From the IMG/VR virus record IMGVR_UViG_3300009414_000001, positions 25,821 to 89,820 of that record: a DNA stretch of 64,000 nt; one strand, 5' to 3'. The notes under the pieces are model-generated. The model searched no databases. It had not been told where the DNA came from and saw only the letters and a program-made list of their open reading frames with translations. The position numbers and the translations under genes are program-made. Source of the stretch: a virus. Of this stretch, positions 7,702 to 16,206 are shown in pieces (within the stretch, counting starts at the first letter, position 1; the number at the start of each line of letters is the position of its first letter).

Positions 7702-7720
7702 TGATTCTGTTACAGAATCA
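7702..7720. promoter_or_regulatory. perfect palindromic operator-like site
   Basis: TGATTCTGTTACAGAATCA is a perfect 9-1-9 palindrome ending 36 bases before the recombinase start at 7757. Three diverged copies lie at 999, 1539 and 1718. It is probably an operator, or a recombinase accessory site. Confidence 0.6.
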
Positions 7721-7756
7721 AATTTAGTTAATTGCAGCAAGCAAAAAGGAAGTTGT

Positions 7757-8656
7757 ATGGATATCTTAAATGACGTTAAAGACTGGTTAAATTCAGAGTT
7801 CCCATCGCAAGAAGAGATCAAAGAAACAATAGACAGGCTGTCTATGAATGCTGGCTCAACTAAGAACCCAGCTGAACGCTTTGAATTTAAAGATGCAATC
7901 GAGTTACTTAAAAAGGAATTAGGCAAAGAGCCACAGACCTTAAGCAGTAATTCAAAGAATGGCGTTGCTGCCTTCCCTTCAAGTATTAGAGAGGAAAGCC
8001 CAGCCCCCATCAAAGCAAAACCTTTAAAAGCAAACGGAAGCAGAGCAGCCAGTCCGATTAAAGATAAAACTGACATCAAGATGATTGCGAAAATGATGAG
8101 CAAGTGGAACTTTCAACGTGAAGCTCATTTATTAATTATCGGATGTAATACAGCTCTACGTTATTCAGATTTGCGCATGATGAGATTCGATCAGGTAATT
8201 CATTCAGCGAAAAATGACGGCACAGCATACATAGAGCAGATAGTTGAAAAGAAAACTGGCAAAGCAAAACGTTTAATATTGAACAGAACAGCCATGAAGT
8301 ACATCACAGCGCAATATGAGTCGTTAAAAGGATTAGGAATAGAAAACCCTATCTATGTATTTCAAGGCACAGGAAACCGAACGAAGGCAGAGCCAAAACC
8401 TGTATCAAGAAGTCATGTAAACCAAGTCTTCAAACATGTTAGAGAAGATATGGATCTAGATTTTAGATTGTCTACTCACACGATGAGAAAGACTTTTGGA
8501 TACCATGCGTATGACAATGGTAAAGGTATCGATATAAAGATACTACAGAAGCTATTTAATCACGCATCAGAACAAGACACCTTTATTTATATTGGTGTTA
8601 ACGCTCAGCGAGTACAGGAAGCTTATATAACAGCTGAGATAGAGATAGATTTGTAG
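7757..8656 (+). CDS. tyrosine recombinase (phage integrase family)
   Basis: The 299-aa protein has a ~110-aa N-terminal helical region, a Ser/Pro/Lys linker, and a catalytic domain. The visible catalytic residues are Arg in TALRYSDL (~135), a Lys in VEKKTGKAKR (~168), HTMRK (~240-244), His in LFNHAS (~269) and the nucleophilic Tyr in FIYIGV (~278). It would cut and rejoin DNA by a 3'-phosphotyrosine intermediate. On an element with plasmid replication genes it may resolve dimers, invert DNA or integrate the element. A good AAGGAAG ribosome-binding site supports the start, and a perfect palindrome lies 36 bases upstream. Confidence 0.88.
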   Translation: MDILNDVKDWLNSEFPSQEEIKETIDRLSMNAGSTKNPAERFEFKDAIELLKKELGKEPQTLSSNSKNGVAAFPSSIREESPAPIKAKPLKANGSRAASPIKDKTDIKMIAKMMSKWNFQREAHLLIIGCNTALRYSDLRMMRFDQVIHSAKNDGTAYIEQIVEKKTGKAKRLILNRTAMKYITAQYESLKGLGIENPIYVFQGTGNRTKAEPKPVSRSHVNQVFKHVREDMDLDFRLSTHTMRKTFGYHAYDNGKGIDIKILQKLFNHASEQDTFIYIGVNAQRVQEAYITAEIEIDL

Positions 8657-8744
8657 AATTCATGACTCCTAATTGTGGGCGAATGAAAACTATGTATTAT
8701 ATGAATCACACAGCCATAAACACGATTAGAAGGAATTTTTGAAG

Positions 8745-8975
8745 ATGCACACCAAGTTAATTTCACTACTGTCAGAATTAGAAAAACAAGTAAACACAGA
8801 TAAAGTAAAGGCCATCATCGAAGAGATGATCCCGTTATCGGTAAGCTATCAAATGATAGAGCTAAATATAGAAGATGCGATCTCTAATTTTGAAGAGTCT
8901 CACAAAAGAACAGCTACCGACGAAGAAAAGGAGTCTATCAGATTCGGCTTTATGTGTGGGATTAGCTGCGAATGA
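8745..8975 (+). CDS. hypothetical protein, 76 aa
   Basis: This is a small acidic helical protein of unknown function. I take the ATG at 8745 rather than the in-frame TTG at 8739 because AGAAGGA lies at the right distance from 8745. Its stop overlaps the next gene's ATG (ATGA), so the two are coupled. Confidence 0.65.
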   Translation: MHTKLISLLSELEKQVNTDKVKAIIEEMIPLSVSYQMIELNIEDAISNFEESHKRTATDEEKESIRFGFMCGISCE

Positions 8976-9280
8976 CCTCATCGATTAAAGTGATATTGTC
9001 TTGCATGCTTGGGCTAATTGGTGGCCTCTGCTTGTTTGATATTATCGGAACGCCCGTAGTTAAATTTAATGAAATGGTAGCCATCATAGTCGGACTGTCT
9101 ATTGTCGGCGTTATATCCAACACTAAAGCTTTATTGTTCGTCCTTACTTGCGCTACATACTCATTCGTTACCTCTATCCATTTCTCCCTACAAGCAGGAG
9201 CAACCCCTATACTCGTTGCTGTTCTCACTTTTGTTATGCTTGTATTTCTCATCGACCAAATAGATAAAAAACTAAACTAA
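8972..9280 (+). CDS. small membrane protein, 102 aa
   Basis: Three or four hydrophobic helices (about 5-25, 33-50, 52-72 and 78-95) make up most of the protein, so it is an inner-membrane protein. No family is recognised. It is translationally coupled to the 76-aa gene before it and is followed by a terminator, so these two form a short operon. A holin-like role is possible but unsupported. Confidence 0.65.
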   Translation: MTSSIKVILSCMLGLIGGLCLFDIIGTPVVKFNEMVAIIVGLSIVGVISNTKALLFVLTCATYSFVTSIHFSLQAGATPILVAVLTFVMLVFLIDQIDKKLN

Positions 9281-9286
9281 TCCCCA

Positions 9287-9310
9287 AAAAGCCGCGAAAG
9301 CGGTTTTTTT
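9287..9310 (+). terminator. terminator after the membrane-protein gene
   Basis: AAAGCCGC and GCGGTTTT (one G-T pair) form a stem around GAAA, followed by a T run. It begins seven bases after the stop. Confidence 0.8.
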
Positions 9311-9464
9311 ATGATTAATATTCCATAACAACAACGCATTAGACCTGTCATAACTAGCATTTACCTTGCATATTTGGTAAATTTGGCAAATAATTAGATC
9401 ACTACTTCTACGTTAGTAGATGCTGTTAGTACGGAAACTAATAAAACAATAAAGGGCGATGTGA

Positions 9465-10223
9465 ATGGAGAATAAAATTTTAGATAACAATATAGCCAAA
9501 GCCTACCACGAATTCGAGGCGTTTAGAGCTGAATTCGTTACGAAGTGGTGCGCTCGCTCTAGCTTTAAAGAGAATCGTAAGGACGGAGATATTAGACCCG
9601 TTGTTTTACTACGAACTAAAGAATTAGTTAGTGAGTTAATGGCAGATATCGAAATAGATAAAAGATTACTCGCTATATTGACATCTGAGCCTGAAAGATT
9701 CTCACCCAAGGCCAGTAAATTTAAACCGATCTTAATGCCCGAAAAAGGCGTTACGAAGGTTTCTATTAGTCAGCCGCCAGCGACAAACTCTCGTAAGAAA
9801 ACAAAAACGGAAGTTTTGAGATCATTAGGTCGCTTAGTGGATAGACTTGATCACACAGTTTTAACCACTGGCACACAGCATTCAATTGATGCTTTAGCGA
9901 TTGCGACAAAGGAATATCAATCAATTAAAGATGATTCCGAAGAGGTTTATCGTGTTCGTACTTACGGATATACAGACACTTGTGTTTACCTAGCACAACA
10001 TGGCACCACTAAAGATAAGGTAAGAATTCCGATTACTGGAATGTTTATTATTGATCTGGAAGGTGCTTGCTCTGTTGCCGTTCAAGAAAAGAACGACCCA
10101 AAAGCGGCGATAAAATCATATCCTGTCACGCCAATTGCTTGCTCAGCTATCCTAAAGGGAATGCTGTACCGTCAAAGTGATATTGACGCACATAACGACA
10201 AATCAAAGAAAAAGGCCATCTAA
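9465..10223 (+). CDS. hypothetical protein, 252 aa
   Basis: I do not recognise this protein. It is soluble, with a basic linker around residues 100-115 (NSRKKTKTEVLRSLGRL) and a beta-rich second half. It has its own upstream region (9312-9464) and faces the terminase gene tail to tail. A role in packaging or replication is possible from location only. The ATG at 9465 is weakly supported; a GTG lies four bases before it. Confidence 0.6.
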   Translation: MENKILDNNIAKAYHEFEAFRAEFVTKWCARSSFKENRKDGDIRPVVLLRTKELVSELMADIEIDKRLLAILTSEPERFSPKASKFKPILMPEKGVTKVSISQPPATNSRKKTKTEVLRSLGRLVDRLDHTVLTTGTQHSIDALAIATKEYQSIKDDSEEVYRVRTYGYTDTCVYLAQHGTTKDKVRIPITGMFIIDLEGACSVAVQEKNDPKAAIKSYPVTPIACSAILKGMLYRQSDIDAHNDKSKKKAI

Positions 10224-10231
10224 GCGCCATT

Positions 10232-10253
10232 GTGCCACTTTTTCGAGTGGCAC
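10232..10253. terminator. hairpin between convergent genes
   Basis: GTGCCACT and AGTGGCAC pair perfectly around TTTTCG in the 36-bp gap between the gene at 9465 and terL. It probably ends transcription from one or both sides, although T-tracts are poor. Confidence 0.6.
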
Positions 10254-10259
10254 CACCCT

Positions 10260-11756
10260 TTATTCATTTAACCAACTTTCTGCCTCTTCTAGCGCTCTTT
10301 TAGATGATTCTGGTACTTCTACGCTTGCTGGAACATATGGAACAAGCATTGCCATACAATAAGTATCAGATCTATCAGGCGATGATATGCCTTTTTTCTT
10401 CATCTCAGGCTTGGGCATCATAGCGTAAACGCCTTTGTCACTTAATGTGTAAGGCAGCTTAGATGCTTGCTCTTTGGTTTTATCGCTAGCATCAAGCCTA
10501 CAGCGACCTTGCTGAATAGCATACTTGAATCTAAAGTGGCCTTGCGTGCGTTTGTGGTTAAAACGCTTCTTGTCGCTGGTGTTATGGCAGGAATCACCCC
10601 ACTTCATCGCAATAACATCAACCTTAAACTCTTCCTCTAATCGCTGGGCAACCGTGCTACCTACACCATTAGCATCGACAGCAACCGTTATGTTTGGATA
10701 GATATCGCTATAACACTCTGAATAGATTATTTTAGCCATTGCATTAGATTTTATGCTGACTGGGTACTCTGTTAACTTAACGGGCACTAAACGCCTGTTA
10801 AAATCATCTCCTGATATCTTTGCGATGAGAATAACTGACTTATCTCGACCATCACCGATATCAACCAGCGCAACATAACCCCAATCATTAGCAAGCTGTG
10901 GGTTTGCTCTCTGCGCTTTGGTACATTCTTGTATTGATAATAAATCGCCAGCGACTTGATCAGGAAATAAACCTAACACCCTTATTCGGTATTCTTCTGA
11001 ATCTCGACCGCCAAACTCTCGCGCTTTTTCTAGTAAAAATTGCTTTGTGACAAAGCGACTCAGTTCACTGTTAAAAACTAATGGCGTAAAGCCTGTGCTG
11101 TCGCCAGCTCTTTTCGTGTAGGTTGTTTGTGACTTGTAAAACACACCACTTAAGCGCGTAGGCTGAGACAATAAGAGCATCCTATTGTCATCCTCTGTCA
11201 TTGCGCCCGTCATAACATTAAAGGCTTTATCTGATACGCCAGAAGCCTCGTCGACAATATAGATGAAATGAGCATTATGCTCACCAGCAAGCGCCTCTTC
11301 TTGGCCTTGTTTACAGCTTTTTATGCGGCAATTCCATACGCCTTTATGTCCACGTATGAATAATTCCGTTTCAGTAAGTATTATGTGATGGGCGAGCCAT
11401 GGGTGACGTTTTTTGACTTCTGATATAACTATTCTTATGTTCTTCCAAACAGCCGCCCTAACCTGATCAACACTGTTAGCGACTAAATAGATCTGTGAGT
11501 TGGGATAACACAGCATGAATATCAGCACTATCATCGCTGAACTAAATGACTTACCCGTACCGTGACCCGAAGAGATGGAAACTCGACTACCTGTTTGCGA
11601 CACCTCATTAAGCATTATCATTTGCTGGGCGCTTGGGTGAAATTTAGGGGGTACTAAATAAAGCCACGCTTTCAGCCAATCAAACCTAAAGCGCCTTACA
11701 AACTTTAAATACTGAGGTAATTTCGTTATAAGCTGCTTTTTCTTTCGCTTACTCAA
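10260..11756 (-). CDS. terL: terminase large subunit
   Basis: This 498-aa phage packaging motor has an N-terminal ATPase with Walker A GHGTGKS (~60-66) and Walker B IYIVDEAS (~161-168), followed by a LLLSQPTR coupling motif. The C-terminal RNase-H-like nuclease begins with VALVDIGDGRDKS (~293), where the first Asp is a metal ligand. It pumps DNA into proheads and cuts it. The start is a TTG with GAGAAAG upstream, and it overlaps the end of terS by eight bases. Its presence argues that the element can be packaged. Confidence 0.92.
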   Translation of the reverse strand: MSKRKKKQLITKLPQYLKFVRRFRFDWLKAWLYLVPPKFHPSAQQMIMLNEVSQTGSRVSISSGHGTGKSFSSAMIVLIFMLCYPNSQIYLVANSVDQVRAAVWKNIRIVISEVKKRHPWLAHHIILTETELFIRGHKGVWNCRIKSCKQGQEEALAGEHNAHFIYIVDEASGVSDKAFNVMTGAMTEDDNRMLLLSQPTRLSGVFYKSQTTYTKRAGDSTGFTPLVFNSELSRFVTKQFLLEKAREFGGRDSEEYRIRVLGLFPDQVAGDLLSIQECTKAQRANPQLANDWGYVALVDIGDGRDKSVILIAKISGDDFNRRLVPVKLTEYPVSIKSNAMAKIIYSECYSDIYPNITVAVDANGVGSTVAQRLEEEFKVDVIAMKWGDSCHNTSDKKRFNHKRTQGHFRFKYAIQQGRCRLDASDKTKEQASKLPYTLSDKGVYAMMPKPEMKKKGISSPDRSDTYCMAMLVPYVPASVEVPESSKRALEEAESWLNE

Positions 11757-12744
11757 AATCTTTCTCGCTTAGTTCTTCATCGCCATTATCATGCCCTACA
11801 CTGATGCCGCCATTAAACGCACTCTCTAGTGAAGTAATTTTCGCCAGCTCTGCACCTAATGACTTCTCGAACTCTATAACCTCTAAGCTAAATTCTTCAT
11901 CTGTCATGCCTTCTTCTGGCGTCTCTTCTGGTGGTTCAAGGAAGGTTATTTCTTTTTCCATTTCTTTAGTTAAGGAAATAGGAGGCTCTACCCCGAAAGC
12001 TTCAATAAGCCTTACCGTGTCTGTAGCATTCAGATTATCTCTAAAGCGCTCTTCATAGGCGTTATTGATAATTTGAAGTTCTTCTAGGCGTGTATAGTTA
12101 CTCAGCTCACGCCTTTTCACTTCTATTTCGACTTGTCGCTTCTGAACTTGCGAGATTGTTTCAGCCAACCCTGTCAGTGAAGGAGTTATTGCAGCATCAC
12201 AACGATAACGCTTAAGCACATGAGACTCGCCCTCATTCCACTCAGTCTTGTCGGGTATTTCCTCACTTTCATACAAGTGATCAATAGCGCTGTGCATATT
12301 CGATTGATTTTGCAGTACGAATTCAAGTTGAGCATAAAGAACCGTTAGCACTCGCTCCAATGGAACAGCTGAATCACTGGTATCTCGATCCATGTTGATA
12401 ACCGCCCGTTTAACAATAGGCGCTGGTATATTTTCAATAGGAGTAATAACGCCTGTTTTCTTGGCGTTTGAGTTATTAGCGCGAGCACCTGTTTTTTTGG
12501 GTGCTTTTTTAACGATCGTTGTCGATCTGTTTTTTTTGGCTTTGGAATTGGTTTTTTTTTGAGAGTTGCCCTTTTTAGCGCCATTACTTAGGAATTCTCT
12601 CGCCTTTTTTGTGCTGATATGGCGCTTAGCTGAGCCGAAAGGGATGCCTTTTTTCTCGCAATATGCTTGTACTGAAATTTGCTCAGTATCTAGTAACTTA
12701 GCGTATTCTGCTAAGTGTTCAGCCCAATTTATTCGCTCTGCCAA
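11749..12744 (-). CDS. terS: probable terminase small subunit
   Basis: The N-terminal ~50 residues (INWAEHLAEYAKLLDTEQIS..YCEKKGIPFGSAKRHI) look like the helix-turn-helix of small terminases and transposase-like DNA binders. A very basic Lys/Ser/Asn linker (~55-105) and an acidic helical C-terminus follow. It lies directly upstream of terL and overlaps it. Small terminases recognise the packaging site and recruit TerL; a TGCGAA-repeat cluster lies just upstream. At ~331 aa it is longer than most TerS proteins. The start is uncertain: a TTG at 12744 has GGAG six bases before it, and another TTG exists at 12756. Confidence 0.7.
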   Translation of the reverse strand: MAERINWAEHLAEYAKLLDTEQISVQAYCEKKGIPFGSAKRHISTKKAREFLSNGAKKGNSQKKTNSKAKKNRSTTIVKKAPKKTGARANNSNAKKTGVITPIENIPAPIVKRAVINMDRDTSDSAVPLERVLTVLYAQLEFVLQNQSNMHSAIDHLYESEEIPDKTEWNEGESHVLKRYRCDAAITPSLTGLAETISQVQKRQVEIEVKRRELSNYTRLEELQIINNAYEERFRDNLNATDTVRLIEAFGVEPPISLTKEMEKEITFLEPPEETPEEGMTDEEFSLEVIEFEKSLGAELAKITSLESAFNGGISVGHDNGDEELSEKDFE

Positions 12745-12793
12745 CCCAAACTCCAAGCCGTGTTACTGGCTCTAAAACCTTTAATGGGCTACA

Positions 12794-12804
12794 TCCTAAC
12801 AAAT
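12794..12804. promoter_or_regulatory. copy of the dispersed CCTAACAAAT motif
   Basis: TCCTAACAAAT, continued by AAACTA, lies 50 bases upstream of terS. The 16-base core CCTAACAAATAAACTA is identical to the copy (reverse strand) at 38750-38765. Orientation relative to the neighbouring gene differs between copies, which favours a protein-binding site over a promoter box. Confidence 0.45.
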
Positions 12805-12827
12805 AAACTAGTTCGCTAAAATTAAAA

Positions 12828-12910
12828 AGTGCGAAAACTGCGAAAAAAGGATCGAATGAGAGTGCGAAAAGTGCGAATTTCGCATAAAAAAAAGTGCGAA
12901 AATTCGCACT
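12828..12910. repeat. TGCGAA repeat cluster: candidate pac site or plasmid centromere
   Basis: Five TGCGAA units (from 12830, 12839, 12863, 12872 and 12896) and two inverted TTCGCA units occur within 83 bases. The last pair forms the terminator hairpin for the partition operon. The cluster lies between terS and the RHH partition gene, where either a TerS packaging site or an RHH-bound centromere would be expected. Which protein binds is unknown. Confidence 0.55.
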
Positions 12911-12917
12911 TTTTTTG
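12886..12917 (-). terminator. bidirectional terminator after the partition genes
   Basis: AGTGCGAA and TTCGCACT form a perfect stem with A and T runs on both sides, so it can work on either strand. It lies 38 bases beyond the RHH gene stop. Confidence 0.75.
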
Positions 12918-12954
12918 AGGTAACTTAAATTTTTTAAACTTTGCTTATATTGCG

Positions 12955-13272
12955 CTACATATTGTCCTTGATAGCAGATATAAGCTGGTCTTCGTCGATT
13001 TCTTCACGCATAGAAAGCAGGCCACGGATAATCATGCTACGAGTAATACCACGACCTCTTCTGCCTGTTGTTTCGGTTAATTCATCAGCCCACTGCCCAA
13101 ACTCTTCATACTCACCATCAGAACAGCGGTATGAGTGCTGCTCTAATGAGTTGCTATCAGACGTTTTACTGGTCTTTTTTAATTTCTTTTTTTCTTTTTT
13201 TTCAGCATTAAGACGAGCGTTGAAAGCAGACGTCTTACTTGCTGGTATTTCTTTATTTTTTTGTGTTGCCAT
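12955..13272 (-). CDS. ribbon-helix-helix partition partner of ParA
   Basis: The 105-aa protein has a long Lys-rich, probably disordered N-terminus and a C-terminal ribbon-helix-helix-like segment (RGITRSMIIRGLLSMREEI, ~70-90). Small RHH proteins of this kind act as centromere binders and ParA partners in type Ib partition systems; their N-terminal tail usually stimulates the ATPase. Its ATG overlaps the ParA stop (TAATG), so the pair is one operon. The nearby TGCGAA cluster is a candidate binding site. Because it is not a classical ParB, I leave the symbol empty. Confidence 0.7.
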   Translation of the reverse strand: MATQKNKEIPASKTSAFNARLNAEKKEKKKLKKTSKTSDSNSLEQHSYRCSDGEYEEFGQWADELTETTGRRGRGITRSMIIRGLLSMREEIDEDQLISAIKDNM

Positions 13273-14048
13273 TATTCAAGCACCTCTACTATTTCCTTTG
13301 TTAATTCTTTGTATTTCATGGCGACAACAGAGCCTTTCTTATAGGCACACACCGCTTGGTTAGCTACTATCGACTTGCTGACGTTTGCGCATCGATTAAT
13401 TTCAGCTTCAAATCTAGGTATTAGATTCTCTGCAATGTCATGGTCTATCAAATCATTCTCGATAGATGCCCTGCCATCCTTCATCGTGCGGAACATATAG
13501 CACAGCGGCATATCATCTTCTCGCAAGTCCAAAACCTTACTATATAGAGAGGCTGTCGCTTCAACTGACACAACATCACCGATAGGGCTTACAATCAAAT
13601 CAGCTATGTTTATTGCATTAAGTGCAGACAAATCTAAAGAAGGCGCACAATCAATTACTATGTAGTCAAAATCATCGACAACACCCTTTAGTGCTTTTTC
13701 TAATATTTGCTCTCTACGTGTTCTTTGGTGAGCTGCTATCACTGCCTCACCAAATAACGGCGAGGCTGGCGCTATAAATAAATTATCAATTTCTTCCTCT
13801 GTCTTTCCGTCAACAGCAGGAACAATAGCCTTAATCACCTCCACACCTTTAGTTGCAAACACATCGGTCATGGTTACATCAAACGAATACGAGCCACCTG
13901 TCATCACCCTAGACCCGTTTCCTTGATGGTCTAAATCTACCATAAGCACCATACTGCCTTGCTTAGCCAGACAGTAACTTACATTCTTAGCGGTATCGGT
14001 TTTGCCAACACCGCCCTTACCATTTGCTACAACAATAATCTTAGCCAT
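13272..14048 (-). CDS. parA: ParA-type partition ATPase
   Basis: This 258-aa ATPase has the deviant Walker A KGGVGKT at residues 11-17, a VLMVDLDHQGN Walker A' region and a Walker B-like IVIDCAPSL. There is no N-terminal DNA-binding extension, which matches type Ib ParA with a small RHH partner. It would form dynamic ATP-dependent patterns on the nucleoid and segregate the element. The start is placed at 14048, with GGAG seven to eight bases upstream; the open frame continues but the extra 20 residues do not match the family. The operon begins after a terminator, so it has its own promoter in the A-rich 14049-14165 stretch. Confidence 0.88.
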   Translation of the reverse strand: MAKIIVVANGKGGVGKTDTAKNVSYCLAKQGSMVLMVDLDHQGNGSRVMTGGSYSFDVTMTDVFATKGVEVIKAIVPAVDGKTEEEIDNLFIAPASPLFGEAVIAAHQRTRREQILEKALKGVVDDFDYIVIDCAPSLDLSALNAINIADLIVSPIGDVVSVEATASLYSKVLDLREDDMPLCYMFRTMKDGRASIENDLIDHDIAENLIPRFEAEINRCANVSKSIVANQAVCAYKKGSVVAMKYKELTKEIVEVLE

Positions 14049-14170
14049 TACGACTCCTTTTTTTGTACCATTGCAATGATGATAGCTCATTACAAACACA
14101 ATTAACACACAAATAAATAACTTTTAACATACATACGAAATACATATAAAACACAATATACTTTCAACAC

Positions 14171-14197
14171 AAAAAAAGAGCACCTAAGCACTCTTAC
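14171..14197 (-). terminator. terminator upstream of parA
   Basis: Read on the reverse strand, AAGAGTGC and GTGCTCTT (with wobble pairs) form an eight-pair stem around TTAG, followed by seven T. It ends the transcript of the 14.2-15.3 kb genes before the partition operon. Confidence 0.7.
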
Positions 14198-14214
14198 ATT
14201 TAGCTATTTGTAAG

Positions 14215-14718
14215 CTATAAAGATTTTATATATTTATATAAATGCTCTTCCCATTCCGTGATACTCATATCGCTAAGTCTGTCGATTCTTATTGAAGTCT
14301 CAACAACCGCATCACCGTCTTTAGTGAACATAGCAATACCTACAACACGCTGAAATTCGAAGTTGTAACCGTACTTAGCAGCCATCTTACAAATACCATC
14401 CTCGGTTACTCTTGGCTTACCATTCGCTGTATAATCTTTGAGATCTTCTTTGTTGATACTGCTAGCAGAATCAGTTAAAACATGATTACCTTGTTTATCC
14501 AGCTTAAGTAAGCTCTTTTCAACCATATCGTTAACCACACGACCATGCACAGCCATAGGAACTTGCTTTTTACTGCTCTCGCTTGTGACCAGTAGCGGCA
14601 CTCCGCTTTTACTATCAAAAACGACCCTACTGCCTATGTTCTTTTTTCTACCTAATACTAGGCCGCTATCAGAAAGTAGCGCACCAATCACATCAGCTTG
14701 TTGTTTTGTTAAAATCAT
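14215..14718 (-). CDS. hypothetical protein, 167 aa
   Basis: I recognise no family. The protein is mixed alpha/beta and soluble; a middle segment (KPRVTEDGICKMAAKYGYNF) could be helical. It overlaps the VRR-NUC gene by 26 bases and is transcribed with it, so the two may work together in DNA processing. Confidence 0.6.
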   Translation of the reverse strand: MILTKQQADVIGALLSDSGLVLGRKKNIGSRVVFDSKSGVPLLVTSESSKKQVPMAVHGRVVNDMVEKSLLKLDKQGNHVLTDSASSINKEDLKDYTANGKPRVTEDGICKMAAKYGYNFEFQRVVGIAMFTKDGDAVVETSIRIDRLSDMSITEWEEHLYKYIKSL

Positions 14719-15286
14719 TGTTTATTACCATTGGATTAAATTTCGTATTGGGTAACATCATATAAAGCTCTATAGCTCGTATAGCTTCCTCGCAACCCCA
14801 TGCCTTAACTGAATAATACCCGTTATCGTGTAGCAATTCTAATCTTGCTTGTTGAGCTTCCGACACTCTGCCTTTTTTCTTGTCTTTTTGCTTTAATTCT
14901 AGCCTTAAACCGAAATAACCACCCTTAGCGATATCTAGCTGCATATCAGGATAGCCCTTCTTTAGACCTTCTGCATTCAAGTCTATCGCTGTTTTAGTGT
15001 GCCTTTGACCTCCGTTCGGAACAGAAACCAACGACTCATAGATGATTTGGTTATTAATTGAAAAATGATAGAACACTCGAACCTGATCATAATGCTCATG
15101 CTTGCCTTTTATTAACTCAGGCTTTCTAGCAAGCTTTTCAAGTGCGATTTTGTGTGGGCATTTACTCACCTCAAACGTTGCCAAGCCCTTTTTGCTAACG
15201 GATAAAGGACACTTTTTCGCAGTTTTCTTCTTTTTTCGCTTAGCCTGAAATTCATTAAGATCAAACTCTGACATTCTTAAAGTCAT
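14693..15286 (-). CDS. VRR-NUC domain nuclease
   Basis: The 197-aa protein begins with a very basic Lys-rich tail. It carries the VRR-NUC pattern from residue ~90: PNGGQRHT, KKGYPDMQL (active-site Asp), GLRLELKQK (Glu and Lys ligands) and RVSEAQQARLELLHDNGYY. Such nucleases act on branched DNA such as Holliday junctions or replication forks and are frequent in phages, where they resolve DNA before packaging. It is the first gene of a pair with the 167-aa protein. The start is uncertain between 15286 and 15274. Confidence 0.78.
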   Translation of the reverse strand: MTLRMSEFDLNEFQAKRKKKKTAKKCPLSVSKKGLATFEVSKCPHKIALEKLARKPELIKGKHEHYDQVRVFYHFSINNQIIYESLVSVPNGGQRHTKTAIDLNAEGLKKGYPDMQLDIAKGGYFGLRLELKQKDKKKGRVSEAQQARLELLHDNGYYSVKAWGCEEAIRAIELYMMLPNTKFNPMVINNDFNKTTS

Positions 15287-15471
15287 TACTCATTTTCTCG
15301 TAAATTGTGCGCTGTTATTTTATCTTTGCTAATCAAAACGATCCTTTAACATTCGGACTTAACGGACGTACAAATCGTGCAAAAAGTAACCTGCAAAACC
15401 AAGTGTCTTAATTCGCTTTTAAAATCAACAGCTTGCTCTTAACTTCGGCTTTAAGTGCTAGACTGTCCGAA

Positions 15472-16074
15472 TTAACCGAATAAAGCCTTGTCACCAGCAA
15501 CATATGTATCAACCAAATCCTCTTCATCATTATCAAGATAGTTTATTGTTGTTTCTGGCTTACTGTGATTTAAAAGCTGCTGTATTTCTTCAAGTGTGCA
15601 ACCATTTTGCTCTCTCAAGCGTGAACCAGACTTTCTTAACGAATGCGTACCTAAATTTACATTGCCTAACCGACCTATTGAGCGCCTATATCTCATTACA
15701 TCGATTTCAACTTCACACATCCACTCCCACACCCTGCCTCTGCTGATAGGGTTTCGACCACCACCGTAGCGACTTTCAAATAAATACTTGTCATTAGGAA
15801 ACTTAAGGCGCATTTCAGTTAATATTTTTATTGCATGTGGTGTTAACGTGATCAGCTTCTTTTTCTTTGTTTTACCTTCAATTATTTTGAATTGACCTAC
15901 ATCAAGAGCAGCATCTATTTGCTTTGTAGTTAATCTTAATAAATCACTAATCCTTAGCGCCCACAAAGCTGTTAACTCTGCTATCCAGCGAGCTTTTATA
16001 CCTCGTTTTTTCTCTAACGAGTCTAAAATCACATGGAACTCATCTTTATTTCTAGCGCTATGAACTTTACTCAT
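15472..16074 (-). CDS. tyrosine recombinase, catalytic domain only
   Basis: At 200 aa this is just the catalytic domain, lacking the usual core-binding N-terminal domain. Visible catalytic residues are Arg in WALRISDL (~43), a Lys in GKTKKKK (~70), THSLRKSGSR (~144-153), His in LLNHS (~169) and Tyr in INYLDND (~177). Proteins of this size are known as DNA invertases (FimB/FimE-like) and plasmid resolvases. It is the last gene of a three-gene operon with a coiled-coil protein and a 44-aa peptide, next to the replication origin. A role in multimer resolution or inversion is inferred. ATTCGGAC lies inverted at 15351 and 15465 and might mark a site. Confidence 0.82.
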   Translation of the reverse strand: MSKVHSARNKDEFHVILDSLEKKRGIKARWIAELTALWALRISDLLRLTTKQIDAALDVGQFKIIEGKTKKKKLITLTPHAIKILTEMRLKFPNDKYLFESRYGGGRNPISRGRVWEWMCEVEIDVMRYRRSIGRLGNVNLGTHSLRKSGSRLREQNGCTLEEIQQLLNHSKPETTINYLDNDEEDLVDTYVAGDKALFG

Positions 16075-16205
16075 GATGAAATATTTACAGTCCCTTTTCG
16101 TCTTGATGAATGAGCTGAATGACTGCTTTTATTTTCAGTCGCTATATTTTTTTTGCTGATTAAGAACTCAAAAGCTCTTCTGCGTTTTGATACTGACTTT
16201 TTCAT
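16071..16205 (-). CDS. basic 44-aa protein
   Basis: The short, strongly basic protein starts MKKSVSKRRRAFEFLISKK and has a Ser/His-rich end. Its ATG is one base past the stop of the 421-aa gene, and its TGA overlaps the ATG of the recombinase (ATGA). Such exact coupling supports it as a real gene. It might be a recombination directionality or DNA-bending accessory factor; this is a guess from size, charge and place. Confidence 0.6.
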   Translation of the reverse strand: MKKSVSKRRRAFEFLISKKNIATENKSSHSAHSSRRKGTVNISS

Positions 16206-16206
16206 G

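Noticed and set aside
7690-8103. Reverse membrane-like frame over the integrase start
   Set aside because: It is antisense to the recombinase gene and contains the palindrome as coding sequence.
12941-13363. Long forward frame across the RHH and ParA genes
   Set aside because: It is antisense to two well-supported partition genes and its composition (Ser/Leu/Phe-rich) is typical of a shadow frame.
15472-16074. Protelomerase (linear N15-like plasmid)
   Set aside because: All three tyrosine recombinases are 200-299 aa, far shorter than protelomerases, and no telomere-like long palindrome was seen.
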